A stretch of 64,000 nt of DNA from the NCBI GenBank assembly GCA_965279205.1, contig OZ257144.1:868001-932000 (forward strand). The letters run 5' to 3'. Shown here in pieces: positions 33,851 through 41,882 of this stretch. This DNA is from UBA7672 sp965279205 (lineage in GTDB: Bacteria > Pseudomonadota > Alphaproteobacteria > Caulobacterales > Hyphomonadaceae). The position numbers and the translations under genes are program-made. Numbering within the stretch: position 1 is the first letter of the stretch; each line of letters begins with the position of its first letter. Below the pieces are notes generated by a model. The model worked only from the letters and a program-made list of their open reading frames with translations, was not told the DNA's origin and searched no databases.

Positions 33851-34549
33851 ATGCGTGTTCTAACCTTGGTGGCCCTCGCTCTGATCGCTGCTCCCGTGGC
33901 CTTCGCGCAGAGCGAGAACCAGCAGCTCCAGCAATGCATCGACAAGATCGACAAGGATCCGGAGGGCGCCTACCAGGACGGTCTCACCTGGCTGTCGCGC
34001 GGCAATCGACCGGCGGCGCGGCACTGCACGGCGCTGGCGCTGATTGCGCTCGGCCAGGAAGCGGAAGGCGCTGCGCGACTGGAAGAGCTAGCCAACGCGC
34101 CGGATGCGGGTGGCATGGAGGCGCGCGGCATCTATCTGGCGCAGTCGGGCAATGCCTGGCTACTGGCGAGCATGCCGGATGAGGCGATCGTCACGCTGAC
34201 CAACGCGATCAAGCTTCGCCCCGACGACGGCGAGCTGCGCAAGGATCGCGCACGCGCCTATGTGATGAAGAAGAAGTGGGAAGACGCCGGCAAGGATCTC
34301 GATGCAGCGATCGAGCTGTCGGCGGGAGATGCCGAAGCCTATCGCATGCGAGGGACGGCGCTGCTCAGGATGAACCGTCTGGAAGATGCCTGGTCGGATG
34401 TCGAGATGGCGATCAAGCTTGCGCCAAAGGACACCGGCATTCTTGTGCTGCGTGGCGATGTCCGTGAGGCGATGCGCGTCAAAGGGATCGATGATCCCGC
34501 TGGCCTCGACAAGGCCGAGGAACCGCGCACGCGGATCGTCGGTAACTAG
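33851..34549 (+). CDS. secreted tetratricopeptide-repeat protein
   Basis: This is a 232-residue periplasmic protein with a signal peptide (MRVLTLVALALIAAPVAFAQ, cleavage near residue 20). About five TPR-like helical pairs follow, clearest at ~residues 100-205 (GNAWLLASMPDEAIVTLTNAIKLRPDDGEL..., then WEDAGKDLDAAIELSAGD, then RLEDAWSDVEMAIKLAPKD). TPRs make protein-binding surfaces; no enzymatic domain is seen. Its stop lies 4 bases from that of mtgA, so a role near cell-wall assembly is only a hint. Confidence 0.82.
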   Translation: MRVLTLVALALIAAPVAFAQSENQQLQQCIDKIDKDPEGAYQDGLTWLSRGNRPAARHCTALALIALGQEAEGAARLEELANAPDAGGMEARGIYLAQSGNAWLLASMPDEAIVTLTNAIKLRPDDGELRKDRARAYVMKKKWEDAGKDLDAAIELSAGDAEAYRMRGTALLRMNRLEDAWSDVEMAIKLAPKDTGILVLRGDVREAMRVKGIDDPAGLDKAEEPRTRIVGN

Positions 34550-34553
34550 AGCC

Positions 34554-35426
34554 CTACTTCACCACGCACTTGTCGAGACCGTCGCGGCGAACCATGCCCA
34601 TCAGCGACTGGATCTTGGTGTTGCGCTTTCCGGTCGCGTAGTTGCCATCGATCTTCCAGCGATTGGGGCTCGGCAGGACTGCGGCGAGGGCTGCCGCCTG
34701 GCGCGGCGTCAGTTGCTTGGCCGAGACGCCAAAGCGTTCCTGCGCCGCTGCCTCGACGCCGAATATGCCGTCGCCCCACTCGGCGACGTTGAGATAGATT
34801 TCCATGATCCGCGGTTTGGACCACATCTGCTCGACCAGCAGCGTGAACCAGGCTTCAGCGCCTTTCCGCATCCAGCCGCCGCCATTCCACAGGAAGACGT
34901 TCTTGGCGGTCTGCTGTGAAATCGTCGAGGCGCCGCGCAGGTCGCCGCCATTCTCGGCGTCCTGCATCGCCTTCTGGATTTCCTTCAGATCAAAGCCGTC
35001 GTGCGTGCAGAAATTCTGGTCCTCGGCGGCGATCACGGCGCGCACGATGTGAGGCGAGACGTCCTTGAGGTCGACCCAGGTGCGGCGAACCTCGACGCCG
35101 CCCATGGCAACGCCAGCCATGTTGAAGGTGGGCGGCGGACCGGTCCAGCCGATGGCAAAGACAGCCAGTGTGCTCAAGCCGACGAGGCTTACAGCTGTGA
35201 CCGAGCCCCACAGCAGAAAGGCGACAAGGATGCGCCGCCAGAGCGGCTTCTCGTGACCGAAGGGATTTCCTTTCGGCATCATGCCGGCGCGCCAGCGGCC
35301 AAGCATGCCGCCCTGGCTTCCGCCTTCGGTCGCGCCGCCTGCCACGGCTTCGCTGAACGTCTCGTCTGAAGACGAAGCGGATTGCGGATCGCTACCTGTC
35401 AGGGTGTCCGGCTTCTGGTCCAGCAT
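34554..35426 (-). CDS. mtgA: monofunctional biosynthetic peptidoglycan transglycosylase
   Basis: MtgA polymerises lipid II into glycan strands at the outer face of the inner membrane. The 290-residue product starts at the ATG at 35426, because TGAGGAATGGG is directly upstream; this overlaps the queG 3' end by 35 bases. A ~60-residue cytoplasmic tail precedes one transmembrane helix (ILVAFLLWGSVTAVSLVGLSTLAVF). The GT51 motifs are visible: AAEDQNFCTHDGFD with the catalytic Glu, GASTISQQTAKN, and RIMEIYLNVAEWG. A lone GT51 without a transpeptidase domain is the family norm. Confidence 0.93.
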   Translation of the reverse strand: MLDQKPDTLTGSDPQSASSSDETFSEAVAGGATEGGSQGGMLGRWRAGMMPKGNPFGHEKPLWRRILVAFLLWGSVTAVSLVGLSTLAVFAIGWTGPPPTFNMAGVAMGGVEVRRTWVDLKDVSPHIVRAVIAAEDQNFCTHDGFDLKEIQKAMQDAENGGDLRGASTISQQTAKNVFLWNGGGWMRKGAEAWFTLLVEQMWSKPRIMEIYLNVAEWGDGIFGVEAAAQERFGVSAKQLTPRQAAALAAVLPSPNRWKIDGNYATGKRNTKIQSLMGMVRRDGLDKCVVK

Positions 35427-36537
35427 CCCATTCCTCACATACACCGGGATCGGCTTCGACGGGTCGTCGGCTACGGCGTTCTGCTTCGAAGGCAAGGGGA
35501 GCGAGCGACCCCAGCGCCCAGACGGATGCACCCCGCACGAGAGGCGAAGCGTCGTCCAGTTGCTGGATACACACATCCGCGAGTCGCGTCTCGCCTGTTT
35601 TTTGGCCCGAATTTCCAATCGCGACCATCACATTCCGGACAAAGCGGTCGCGGCCAATTCGCTTGATCGGGGAGCCGGCAAAAACCTCTCGAAAACCAGC
35701 GTCGTCCAGACGAGCCAGATCGGCCAGCAGAGGCGCGGTCAGTTCGGCCCTGGGGTGAAAGGCCGCATCCCGGGCGACGCTCGCGAACTTGTTCCAGGGA
35801 CAGACGGCCAGGCAATCGTCGCAGCCATAGATGCGGTTACCCATGGCGCTACGGAACTCGCGGGGGATCGGGCCTTTCTGTTCGATCGTCAGGTAGGAGA
35901 TGCAGCGCCGCGCATCGAGCTGATAGGGCGCGGGGAAGGCGCGGGTCGGGCAGATATCGAGACAGGCCGTGCAACTTCCGCATGAGTCATCAGACGCCGC
36001 GTCGGGCTGGAGCTCGGCATCGGTCAGCATAACGCCAAGGAAGAGCCAGGACCCGAAATCGCGGCTGACCAGGTTGGTGTGCTTGCCTTGCCAGCCGACA
36101 CCCGCTCGATGGGCCAGCGGTTTTTCCATGAGTGGGGCAGTGTCGACGAAGATCTTCACGTCATGACCGGAAGTCGTTGCGAAGGCGGAAGCAAGTTGCT
36201 TCAGCCGGCGCTTCATCAGGTCGTGATAGTCGGTGTTCTGTGCGTAGACCGACAAGGTCGCGTGCTCGGCGTGACCGAGCGAGGCGAGGGGATCGTGGCC
36301 CGGTCCGTAGTTGAGGCCTACCACCAGCGCGGATTTCGCCTCGGGCCACATCGCGGTCGGATGGCGGCGACGCTCGACCGTCTCGGCCATCCAACCCATT
36401 TCGCCGTGCCGGCCGGCCGCCACGAATTCGGACAGGTGATCACCCGCTGTCCAGGCTGCATCTGCGCGCGCAATGCGAGCGACGTCGAAGCCGGCTGCGC
36501 GAGCGCTTTCCCTGAGATTGTCTTCTGGCGTTGGCAC
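35392..36537 (-). CDS. queG: epoxyqueuosine reductase
   Basis: QueG makes the last step of queuosine biosynthesis in tRNA, reducing epoxyqueuosine with cobalamin. The 381-residue product has the catalytic Asp132 (VDTAP), the GWQGKHTNL loop and two 4Fe-4S clusters: C186-G-S-C189-T-A-C192-L-D-I-C196-P and C239-D-D-C242-L-A-V-C246-P, with C212 in support. The C-terminal HEAT-like part (VRGASVWALGSLAPL) is typical. The last ~25 residues are unusually Glu/Pro-rich and overlap the mtgA start. The reading runs away from the Anbu gene cluster. Confidence 0.94.
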   Translation of the reverse strand: MPTPEDNLRESARAAGFDVARIARADAAWTAGDHLSEFVAAGRHGEMGWMAETVERRRHPTAMWPEAKSALVVGLNYGPGHDPLASLGHAEHATLSVYAQNTDYHDLMKRRLKQLASAFATTSGHDVKIFVDTAPLMEKPLAHRAGVGWQGKHTNLVSRDFGSWLFLGVMLTDAELQPDAASDDSCGSCTACLDICPTRAFPAPYQLDARRCISYLTIEQKGPIPREFRSAMGNRIYGCDDCLAVCPWNKFASVARDAAFHPRAELTAPLLADLARLDDAGFREVFAGSPIKRIGRDRFVRNVMVAIGNSGQKTGETRLADVCIQQLDDASPLVRGASVWALGSLAPLAFEAERRSRRPVEADPGVCEEWDAGPEAGHPDR

Positions 36538-36673
36538 GGCGTTTCCCTAGCATTGCCGGATCGGCAAGGGCTTCCCTTTTCCTGCCCAAAGTTTAGGCAG
36601 GGATGCCTGCGGCTGGATAGGGTCAGGCTAGGCGCCTTCACAGGGCTCCGGGTCCGGCTAGGACTGGGACGGC

Positions 36674-38080
36674 ATGTACAACGAAATGTTCGCAGACGAC
36701 CGGGCGGTTCGGGGACCTTATGACAAGGTCGCCGAATGGATCAACGCCGCTGGCGTCGACCTGCTCAAGCTGCGCCAGAGCGAGGCCGAAGCGATCTTCC
36801 GCAAGATCGGCATCACCTTTGCGGTCTATGGCGAAGGCGGGGACCCAGAACGGCTAATCCCCTTCGACCTGATCCCGCGCGTGTTCGGCGCGAGCGAGTG
36901 GCGAAAGCTGTCGCGGGGGATCAAGCAGCGGTCGCGCGCGCTCAATGCTTTTCTCTACGACGTCTATCATCGCGGCGAGATCCTGCGCGCGGGCGTGATC
37001 CCTGAGGAGCTGGTCTACCAGAACGAAGCCTTCCTGCCGGACATGATTGGCGTCGATCCGCCGGGCCGCGTCTATAGCCATATCGTCGGCGTCGACATCG
37101 TACGGACGGATGGCGACCGCTTCCAGGTTCTCGAAGACAACTGCCGTACGCCGTCGGGCGTCTCCTACATGCTGGAGAACCGCGAAATTATGATGCGGAT
37201 GTTTCCGCAGCTGTTCCAGGCTGGCTTTGTCGAGAGCGTCGACAGCTATCCCAGCATGCTGAAGAAAACGCTGGAGGAAGTCGCGCCCATCAAGTGTGAC
37301 GATGATCCGACCGTGGTGCTGCTGACGCCGGGGTCGCTTAACTCGGCCTACTACGAGCATTCCTTCCTCGCCGACCTGATGGGCATCGAGCTGGTCGAAC
37401 CGCAGGACCTGTTTGTCGAGAACGGCCTTTGCTGGATGCGCACGACACGCGGCCCGCAGCGGGTGGATGTGATCTACCGGCGTATCGACGACACCTATAT
37501 CGATCCGCTGGCGTTCAAGGCGGACTCGCTACTTGGCGTGCCTGGCCTGTTCAACGTCTATCGGTCTGGCGGCGTGACGCTGTGTTCGGCGCCGGGGGCA
37601 GGGGTGGCCGACGACAAGGCGATCTATGTCTTCGTGCCGGACATGATCAAATTCTATCTCGGCGAAAAGCCAATCCTGGAGAATGTGCAGACTTGGCGCT
37701 GCGCTGCGCCGGACGATCTGAAATACGTGCTCGAGAACCTGAAGGACCTTGTGATCAAGCGCGTCCACGGATCCGGCGGCTACGGCATGCTGATCGGGCC
37801 GCACGCGTCGAAGAAAGAAATCGAGGCCTTCCGCGCCAAGATCAAGGCGAACCCGGCGGAGTTCATCGCCCAGCCGACGCTGGATCTTTCGACGGCGCCA
37901 ATTTTGGGAAACGCAGGCGTCGAAGAACGCCATGTCGACTTCCGGCCTTACTGCCTCGTCGGCAAGGAGATCCGCCTGACGCCGGGCGGATTGACACGTG
38001 TGGCGCTGAAGAAAGGATCGCTGGTCGTGAACTCCTCGCAGGGCGGCGGGGTCAAGGACACATGGATTCTGGCGGATTGA
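36674..38080 (+). CDS. circularly permuted ATP-grasp type 2 protein (COG2308)
   Basis: This is a 468-residue cytoplasmic protein of the permuted ATP-grasp family, predicted to be an ATP-dependent peptide or amide ligase. Conserved parts are FHRGEIL-like VYHRGEILRAGVIPEEL, the ATP-site LEDNCRTPSGVSYMLENR, and DLVIKRVHGSGGYGMLIG, which carries the Lys and glycine-rich loop. It starts the four-gene unit ATP-grasp, alpha-E, transglutaminase, Anbu; the alpha-E gene follows after a single base. The promoter should lie in the 136-base gap to queG, which holds two short inverted repeats but no clear box. Confidence 0.92.
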   Translation: MYNEMFADDRAVRGPYDKVAEWINAAGVDLLKLRQSEAEAIFRKIGITFAVYGEGGDPERLIPFDLIPRVFGASEWRKLSRGIKQRSRALNAFLYDVYHRGEILRAGVIPEELVYQNEAFLPDMIGVDPPGRVYSHIVGVDIVRTDGDRFQVLEDNCRTPSGVSYMLENREIMMRMFPQLFQAGFVESVDSYPSMLKKTLEEVAPIKCDDDPTVVLLTPGSLNSAYYEHSFLADLMGIELVEPQDLFVENGLCWMRTTRGPQRVDVIYRRIDDTYIDPLAFKADSLLGVPGLFNVYRSGGVTLCSAPGAGVADDKAIYVFVPDMIKFYLGEKPILENVQTWRCAAPDDLKYVLENLKDLVIKRVHGSGGYGMLIGPHASKKEIEAFRAKIKANPAEFIAQPTLDLSTAPILGNAGVEERHVDFRPYCLVGKEIRLTPGGLTRVALKKGSLVVNSSQGGGVKDTWILAD

Positions 38081-38081
38081 G

Positions 38082-39011
38082 ATGCTGAGTCGCACCGCAG
38101 AGAACCTGTTCTGGATGGGCCGCTACATGGAGCGGGCCGACGCGACCGCGCGCCTGATCGAGATGGGCTATCGGATGGCGATGCTGCCAGGGTCCAACGA
38201 GATGGATGAGTGGCGCTCGGTCGCCGCGGCCTCCGGATCGGCGCCGGATATCGCCGAAGCAAAGGATCTCAAGCCGAGCGATGTCGTCGGCCGGCTGCTT
38301 CTTGATCCGGACAATCTCTCGTCGATCCGGTCCTGCCTCACATCGGCGCGTGCGAATGGCCGGGCGATCCGGACGGCGCTGACGCAGGACATGTGGGAAG
38401 CGCTCAACGACGGCTGGCGGCAGCTTGGACAGATGGATTCCGAGACGGCGATGAAAAGCCTGCCGTCGCTGCTGGAGTGGACCAAGAACCGGACAGCGGC
38501 GTTCCGGGGCGCATCGGAAATCTCGCTGCTGCGCAATGACGGCTATTTCTTCCTGCGCATGGGCGGTCTGATCGAGCGCGCCGACATGACGCTGCGCCTG
38601 CTCGATGTGAAATACTATGTGCTGCTGCCTGAAACCGACGTGGTCGGCGGCGGGCGTGACTATCACCAGTGGACCAGCGTGCTGCGGGCGACTTCGGCGC
38701 TGCGGGCTTATCATCACGTCTACAAGGGCGACTACACGCCGTGGGGTATCGCCGACTTCCTGATCCTCAATGCGACATTCCCGCGTTCGGTCAGCTATTG
38801 CGTACGGACCATCAAGCGGTTTCTGGATGATATCGCGGAGCTCTATGGTGAGGGCAGCGCCTGCCAGACGACGGCGGCCGAGATGGTCGATCGTCTGGAC
38901 AGCATCGGTATTGAGGAGCTGTTCCAGAACGGGCTGCACGAGTTCGTCTCGGAAGCGATCGGCACGACGCGGCGCCTGTCCTACGAGATCAGTAAAGCGT
39001 ATCACTTCTAG
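38082..39011 (+). CDS. alpha-E domain protein (COG2307)
   Basis: This is a 309-residue all-helical protein of the alpha-E domain family. It starts MLSRTAENLFWMGRYMERADATARLIE, the family signature, and carries repeated helical segments such as FFLRMGGLIERADMTLRLLD. Its biochemical role is unknown; it occurs almost always with the permuted ATP-grasp protein, and they may form a complex. The start follows the upstream stop by one base, and the transglutaminase gene follows after 6 bases, so this is one operon. Confidence 0.9.
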   Translation: MLSRTAENLFWMGRYMERADATARLIEMGYRMAMLPGSNEMDEWRSVAAASGSAPDIAEAKDLKPSDVVGRLLLDPDNLSSIRSCLTSARANGRAIRTALTQDMWEALNDGWRQLGQMDSETAMKSLPSLLEWTKNRTAAFRGASEISLLRNDGYFFLRMGGLIERADMTLRLLDVKYYVLLPETDVVGGGRDYHQWTSVLRATSALRAYHHVYKGDYTPWGIADFLILNATFPRSVSYCVRTIKRFLDDIAELYGEGSACQTTAAEMVDRLDSIGIEELFQNGLHEFVSEAIGTTRRLSYEISKAYHF

Positions 39012-39017
39012 GATCTC

Positions 39018-39869
39018 ATGCGCCTCTCAGTCCGCCACGCCACGACCTACAGCTACGATCCTCCGGCGGATCGCTGTGCGCTGCGTCTGCGGCTCTATCC
39101 GCCAAGCTTCGACAGCCAGCGGATCGGAAAGTGGTCGGTCAGCGTGAATGAGCAGGCGGTTCCGGCTCTCCTGACGGCGGCGACAGGCGACAAGGAAGCG
39201 ATCTGGACCTGCACGACGCCCGGCGCGGAAGTTGTCATCGTTGCCGAGGGCGAACTTGAGACCAGCGATACTGCTGGCGTGGTGCGCGGGCTGAAGGATA
39301 CGGTGCGGCCGCAGGTCTATCTGCGCCCGACGCCACTGACGGAAACCGACAAGAAGATCGAGGCGCTGGCCGCGGGCATCTCCGGCGCCAAGCCGCTCGA
39401 CCGGATGCATGCCCTGTTCAATGCGGTTGCCGACGCCATCGAATACAAACCGGCTTCGACCAGCACTTCCACGACAGCCGCGCAGGCGCTGAAGGCCGGG
39501 GCAGGCGTCTGCCAGGATCACGCTCACGTCTTCATCGCGGCGGCGCGGGTGTTGCGTGTGCCGGCGCGCTATGTGGTCGGCTATCTGCTCGCCCTGGACA
39601 CGAAAGTGACCGAGACCCACGCTTGGGCCGAGGCGTTCGTACCCGAGATCGGCTGGGTCGGGTTCGATCCCGCCAACCGGCTATGCCCCACGGATCGCTA
39701 TGTCCGGCTGGGCTGCGGGCTGGATGCCGCCGACGCTGCCCCGATCCGGGGGAATGTCTCCGGAAACCATCAGGAGCGACTTAGCGCCTCGGTCGACATC
39801 AGCCAGACGTCGGGCCAGACTCAGAGCCAGAATCAGGGTGGTCAAACCCAGAGCCAGACTCAACAATAG
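39018..39869 (+). CDS. transglutaminase-like protein (COG1305)
   Basis: This is a 283-residue cytoplasmic protein with an N-terminal beta-rich domain (MRLSVRHATTYSYDPPADR..., the family start) and a papain-like transglutaminase domain with the triad Cys165 (GVCQDHAH), His201 (THAWAEAF) and Asp217 (GFDPANRL). The last ~20 residues are a Gln/Ser/Thr-rich repeat tail (variations of TQSQ), unusual and possibly disordered. In this context the enzyme may process or cross-link products of the ATP-grasp partner. The Anbu gene follows. Confidence 0.9.
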   Translation: MRLSVRHATTYSYDPPADRCALRLRLYPPSFDSQRIGKWSVSVNEQAVPALLTAATGDKEAIWTCTTPGAEVVIVAEGELETSDTAGVVRGLKDTVRPQVYLRPTPLTETDKKIEALAAGISGAKPLDRMHALFNAVADAIEYKPASTSTSTTAAQALKAGAGVCQDHAHVFIAAARVLRVPARYVVGYLLALDTKVTETHAWAEAFVPEIGWVGFDPANRLCPTDRYVRLGCGLDAADAAPIRGNVSGNHQERLSASVDISQTSGQTQSQNQGGQTQSQTQQ

Positions 39870-39929
39870 GCTCGGGGATTGCGGGGAACACACGGGCAGT
39901 CAGGCAACTGGCGGGGAATCGGGACGGAT

Positions 39930-40664
39930 ATGACGTATTGCGTTGGCCTCAAGCTCAAGGCTGGGCTGGTCCTTCTTTCGGACACGCGCACCAACGCGGG
40001 CGTCGATAACGTTGCGCGCTTCCGCAAGATGTTCCTGTTCGAGGAGCCGGGCGAGCGTGCCGTCGCGCTGATGACGGCCGGCAATCTCGGCATCACGCAG
40101 GGCGTCGTGACCCACCTGACCGCCGCCGTGAAACACAGCCGCATCGATCCCGAAATCGAGAGCCTGATGAGCTGCGAGACGCTCTATCGCGGCGCGCAGC
40201 TGGTCGGCGAGGCGATGCGCGAGGTGCAGAAGCGCGACCGCGCCGAGATCGAGGCGCAGGGCTCGGCGGCGGATGCAACCGTGATCATGGCAGGGCAGAG
40301 GAAGGGCGGCGACCTGCGCCTGTTCCTGGTCTACACCGCCGGCAATTTCATCGAGGCAGGCGAAGACACGCCCTACCTTCAGATCGGCGAGCACAAGTAT
40401 GGCAAGCCGATTCTCGATCGCGTGATCAAGCCGGAGACCACGATCGAGGAAGCCGTGAAGGCCGCGCTGGTAAGCATGGATTCAACCGTGCGCTCGAACC
40501 TCTCCGTCGGCATGCCGCTCGACCTCTGCGTTATCCCGGTGAACGAGTTCAAGGCGAAGACCCAGCGCATTGAGAGCGACCACAAGGAATTCCGCCAGAT
40601 CAGCGACTCATGGGCGGCCTCGCTGCGTACAGCGTTCAACGCTTTGCCGGCGGTGAAGATCTAG
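39930..40664 (+). CDS. Anbu-type proteasome-related Ntn hydrolase
   Basis: This is a 244-residue Ntn-hydrolase of the bacterial proteasome homologue (Anbu) family. The ATG at 39930 is preferred because Met1 removal exposes Thr2 as the nucleophile (MTYCVGLKLKAGLVLLSDTRTN). Asp18 and Lys33 stand at the proteasome-like positions (D17 and K33 in mature numbering, give or take one). The fold continues with GSAADATVIMAGQRKGGDLRLFLV and the C-terminal helices. Anbu is known to assemble into open ring-like or helical particles; its substrates are not established. It ends the four-gene unit with ATP-grasp, alpha-E and transglutaminase. Confidence 0.93.
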   Translation: MTYCVGLKLKAGLVLLSDTRTNAGVDNVARFRKMFLFEEPGERAVALMTAGNLGITQGVVTHLTAAVKHSRIDPEIESLMSCETLYRGAQLVGEAMREVQKRDRAEIEAQGSAADATVIMAGQRKGGDLRLFLVYTAGNFIEAGEDTPYLQIGEHKYGKPILDRVIKPETTIEEAVKAALVSMDSTVRSNLSVGMPLDLCVIPVNEFKAKTQRIESDHKEFRQISDSWAASLRTAFNALPAVKI

Positions 40665-40674
40665 CCCTTTCCGT

Positions 40675-41028
40675 TCAAAGACTCGCGATCGGCCTGGCGT
40701 CGAGTTTCGCGCGCCAGTGCGCGGCGCGCTCGTCGAGCAGCAGTTCGAGCTTGTGCGGATTGTCCTCGGTGAGTTCCTCGAGGATTTCGTAGCTGAACGC
40801 ATCCTCGCCATGCGCCTTCCATATCGGCTGCAGGTCGACGACGCCGATGCCCACTCCGCCGCCAGCACGAAGCTGGAACCAGAGAGAGTTCTTCCGCTTG
40901 TCGAGCGCCTTCGACCAGCCGACCCAGGCCTCGCCGGTCGCCGAACATTTCACGGCGAAGATGCCGACGCTGGGTTTGCGTTCGGCGTACTGCTGCAGCA
41001 ATTCCTTGCGGCGGGATTTGTCGACCAT
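40675..41028 (-). CDS. GIY-YIG-nuclease-like small protein
   Basis: This is a 117-residue soluble protein. The opening VGIFAVKCSATGEAWVGWS fits the first strands of a GIY-YIG-type fold (with changed GIY/YIG motif), and KNSLWFQLRAGGG is common to the small stand-alone group. Whether nuclease activity is kept cannot be judged; the catalytic Tyr is not in the usual place. The AAGGA ribosome site is 8 bases before the ATG at 41028. A perfect palindrome sits directly upstream (41040-41068) with a consensus -10 box inside it. Confidence 0.6.
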   Translation of the reverse strand: MVDKSRRKELLQQYAERKPSVGIFAVKCSATGEAWVGWSKALDKRKNSLWFQLRAGGGVGIGVVDLQPIWKAHGEDAFSYEILEELTEDNPHKLELLLDERAAHWRAKLDARPIASL

Positions 41029-41039
41029 GGCAGCGTCCT

Positions 41040-41068
41040 TTTTACCCGGATATTATATCCGGGTAAAA
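41040..41068 (-). promoter_or_regulatory. 29-base perfect palindrome with an embedded TATAAT -10 box
   Basis: The arms 41040-41053 and 41055-41068 (TTTTACCCGGATAT, then its complement) are perfectly complementary around a single central T. On the minus strand the centre reads GATATAATATC, a perfect -10 box. The GIY-YIG gene ATG is 12 bases away on one side and the GFA stop is 12 bases away on the other. No T-run marks it as a terminator, so it is best read as an operator that covers a promoter. Confidence 0.65.
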
Positions 41069-41079
41069 TCCGCAACCGC

Positions 41080-41475
41080 TCATGTCTGGCGCGGTCCCGG
41101 CCAGATGTCGCGGGCGGCGGGATCGACAACCGGCATGCCTTTTCCTTCCGCTGCGCGAACGGCGACGGACTTCGAGTCGAAATCATCCAGGCATTTGACG
41201 TTGACGCCGTAATGGTCCGGCATCGAGCGCTTCTTGTGGAAGGGATAGATGCCGCATTCCTTGCAGAAGTAGTGTTTCGCGATGCGGGCGTTCCACTGGT
41301 AGAGGCCGAGCCTGTCTTCGCCCGCGGTGATCTTCAGCCGGCTTTCGTGGACATTGGCCATCAGCGCGTTCTTCTTCGAACACAGCGAGCAATCGCAGGT
41401 ATAGGCCTCTTCTATCTCGCCCTCGACCGTGAACCGGACGGCGCCGCAATGACAGGAGCCGTGATAGGTCGGCAT
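41080..41475 (-). CDS. GFA family glutathione-dependent formaldehyde-activating-like protein
   Basis: This is a 131-residue zinc protein of the GFA/CENP-V fold. The ATG at 41475 gives MPTYHGSCHCGAVRFTVEG, the family start. Zinc ligands are visible as C8-x-C10 and C29-x-C31-x-x-C34, plus the C-x-x-C of YFCKECGIYPFH. Although named after formaldehyde metabolism, most members have no proven function. It is on the minus strand upstream of the palindrome and GIY-YIG gene, and may be read with them or be separate. Another GFA member lies between gltB and gltD. Confidence 0.85.
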   Translation of the reverse strand: MPTYHGSCHCGAVRFTVEGEIEEAYTCDCSLCSKKNALMANVHESRLKITAGEDRLGLYQWNARIAKHYFCKECGIYPFHKKRSMPDHYGVNVKCLDDFDSKSVAVRAAEGKGMPVVDPAARDIWPGPRQT

Positions 41476-41564
41476 GGGCGGTTTCCTTCCCCGGTGTCCC
41501 TGGACTAGTCTACCGTGGTAATCAGGCCGGCGCGATCCTGGGGTGCGCCGAAAGGGAGGACGAG

Positions 41565-41882
41565 ATGGGACTGGATTTCGATCTTGCAACCGTGGCTGGA
41601 ATGGCCGGTCTTGGCGGCAGCGCCATCGCTGCACTGGGCGGGGCTTTCTTTTTCAGGGGTCTCATCACGCGCGTCCTTGCGCAGATTGTCGTGACCACGG
41701 TCCTGTCCTTCGTTGGTTTCGTCGCCCTGTTCAACGTGCTCGGCTTCAAGATCGTGCCGCCTGCGCAGATCGCCGGCGTGCAGATCCCCGGCAGCACGAA
41801 CTTCTCCGCCCAGTCGGCGCCGGTCACTGAAGCCGTTCCGCAAGGCGCCTACACGATCGAGTCGCCCTGGTCGAAGAGATAG
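41565..41882 (+). CDS. small membrane protein of unknown function
   Basis: This is a 105-residue protein with two predicted helices: ~residues 12-32 (GMAGLGGSAIAALGGAFFFR) and ~38-62 (AQIVVTTVLSFVGFVALFNVLGF). A short polar tail (PPAQIAGVQIPGSTNFSAQSAPV...) follows. No family is recognised. It is on the plus strand, convergent with gltB, whose stop is adjacent. GGGAGGACGAG precedes the ATG, which supports translation. Confidence 0.6.
   Translation: MGLDFDLATVAGMAGLGGSAIAALGGAFFFRGLITRVLAQIVVTTVLSFVGFVALFNVLGFKIVPPAQIAGVQIPGSTNFSAQSAPVTEAVPQGAYTIESPWSKR

Noticed and set aside
36553..36601. Two short inverted repeats (TTGCCG-GAT-CGGCAA and CCTGCC-N9-GGCAGG) between queG and the ATP-grasp gene
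   Set aside because: Six-base arms in GC-rich DNA are common by chance, and no T-run or promoter boxes support a role.
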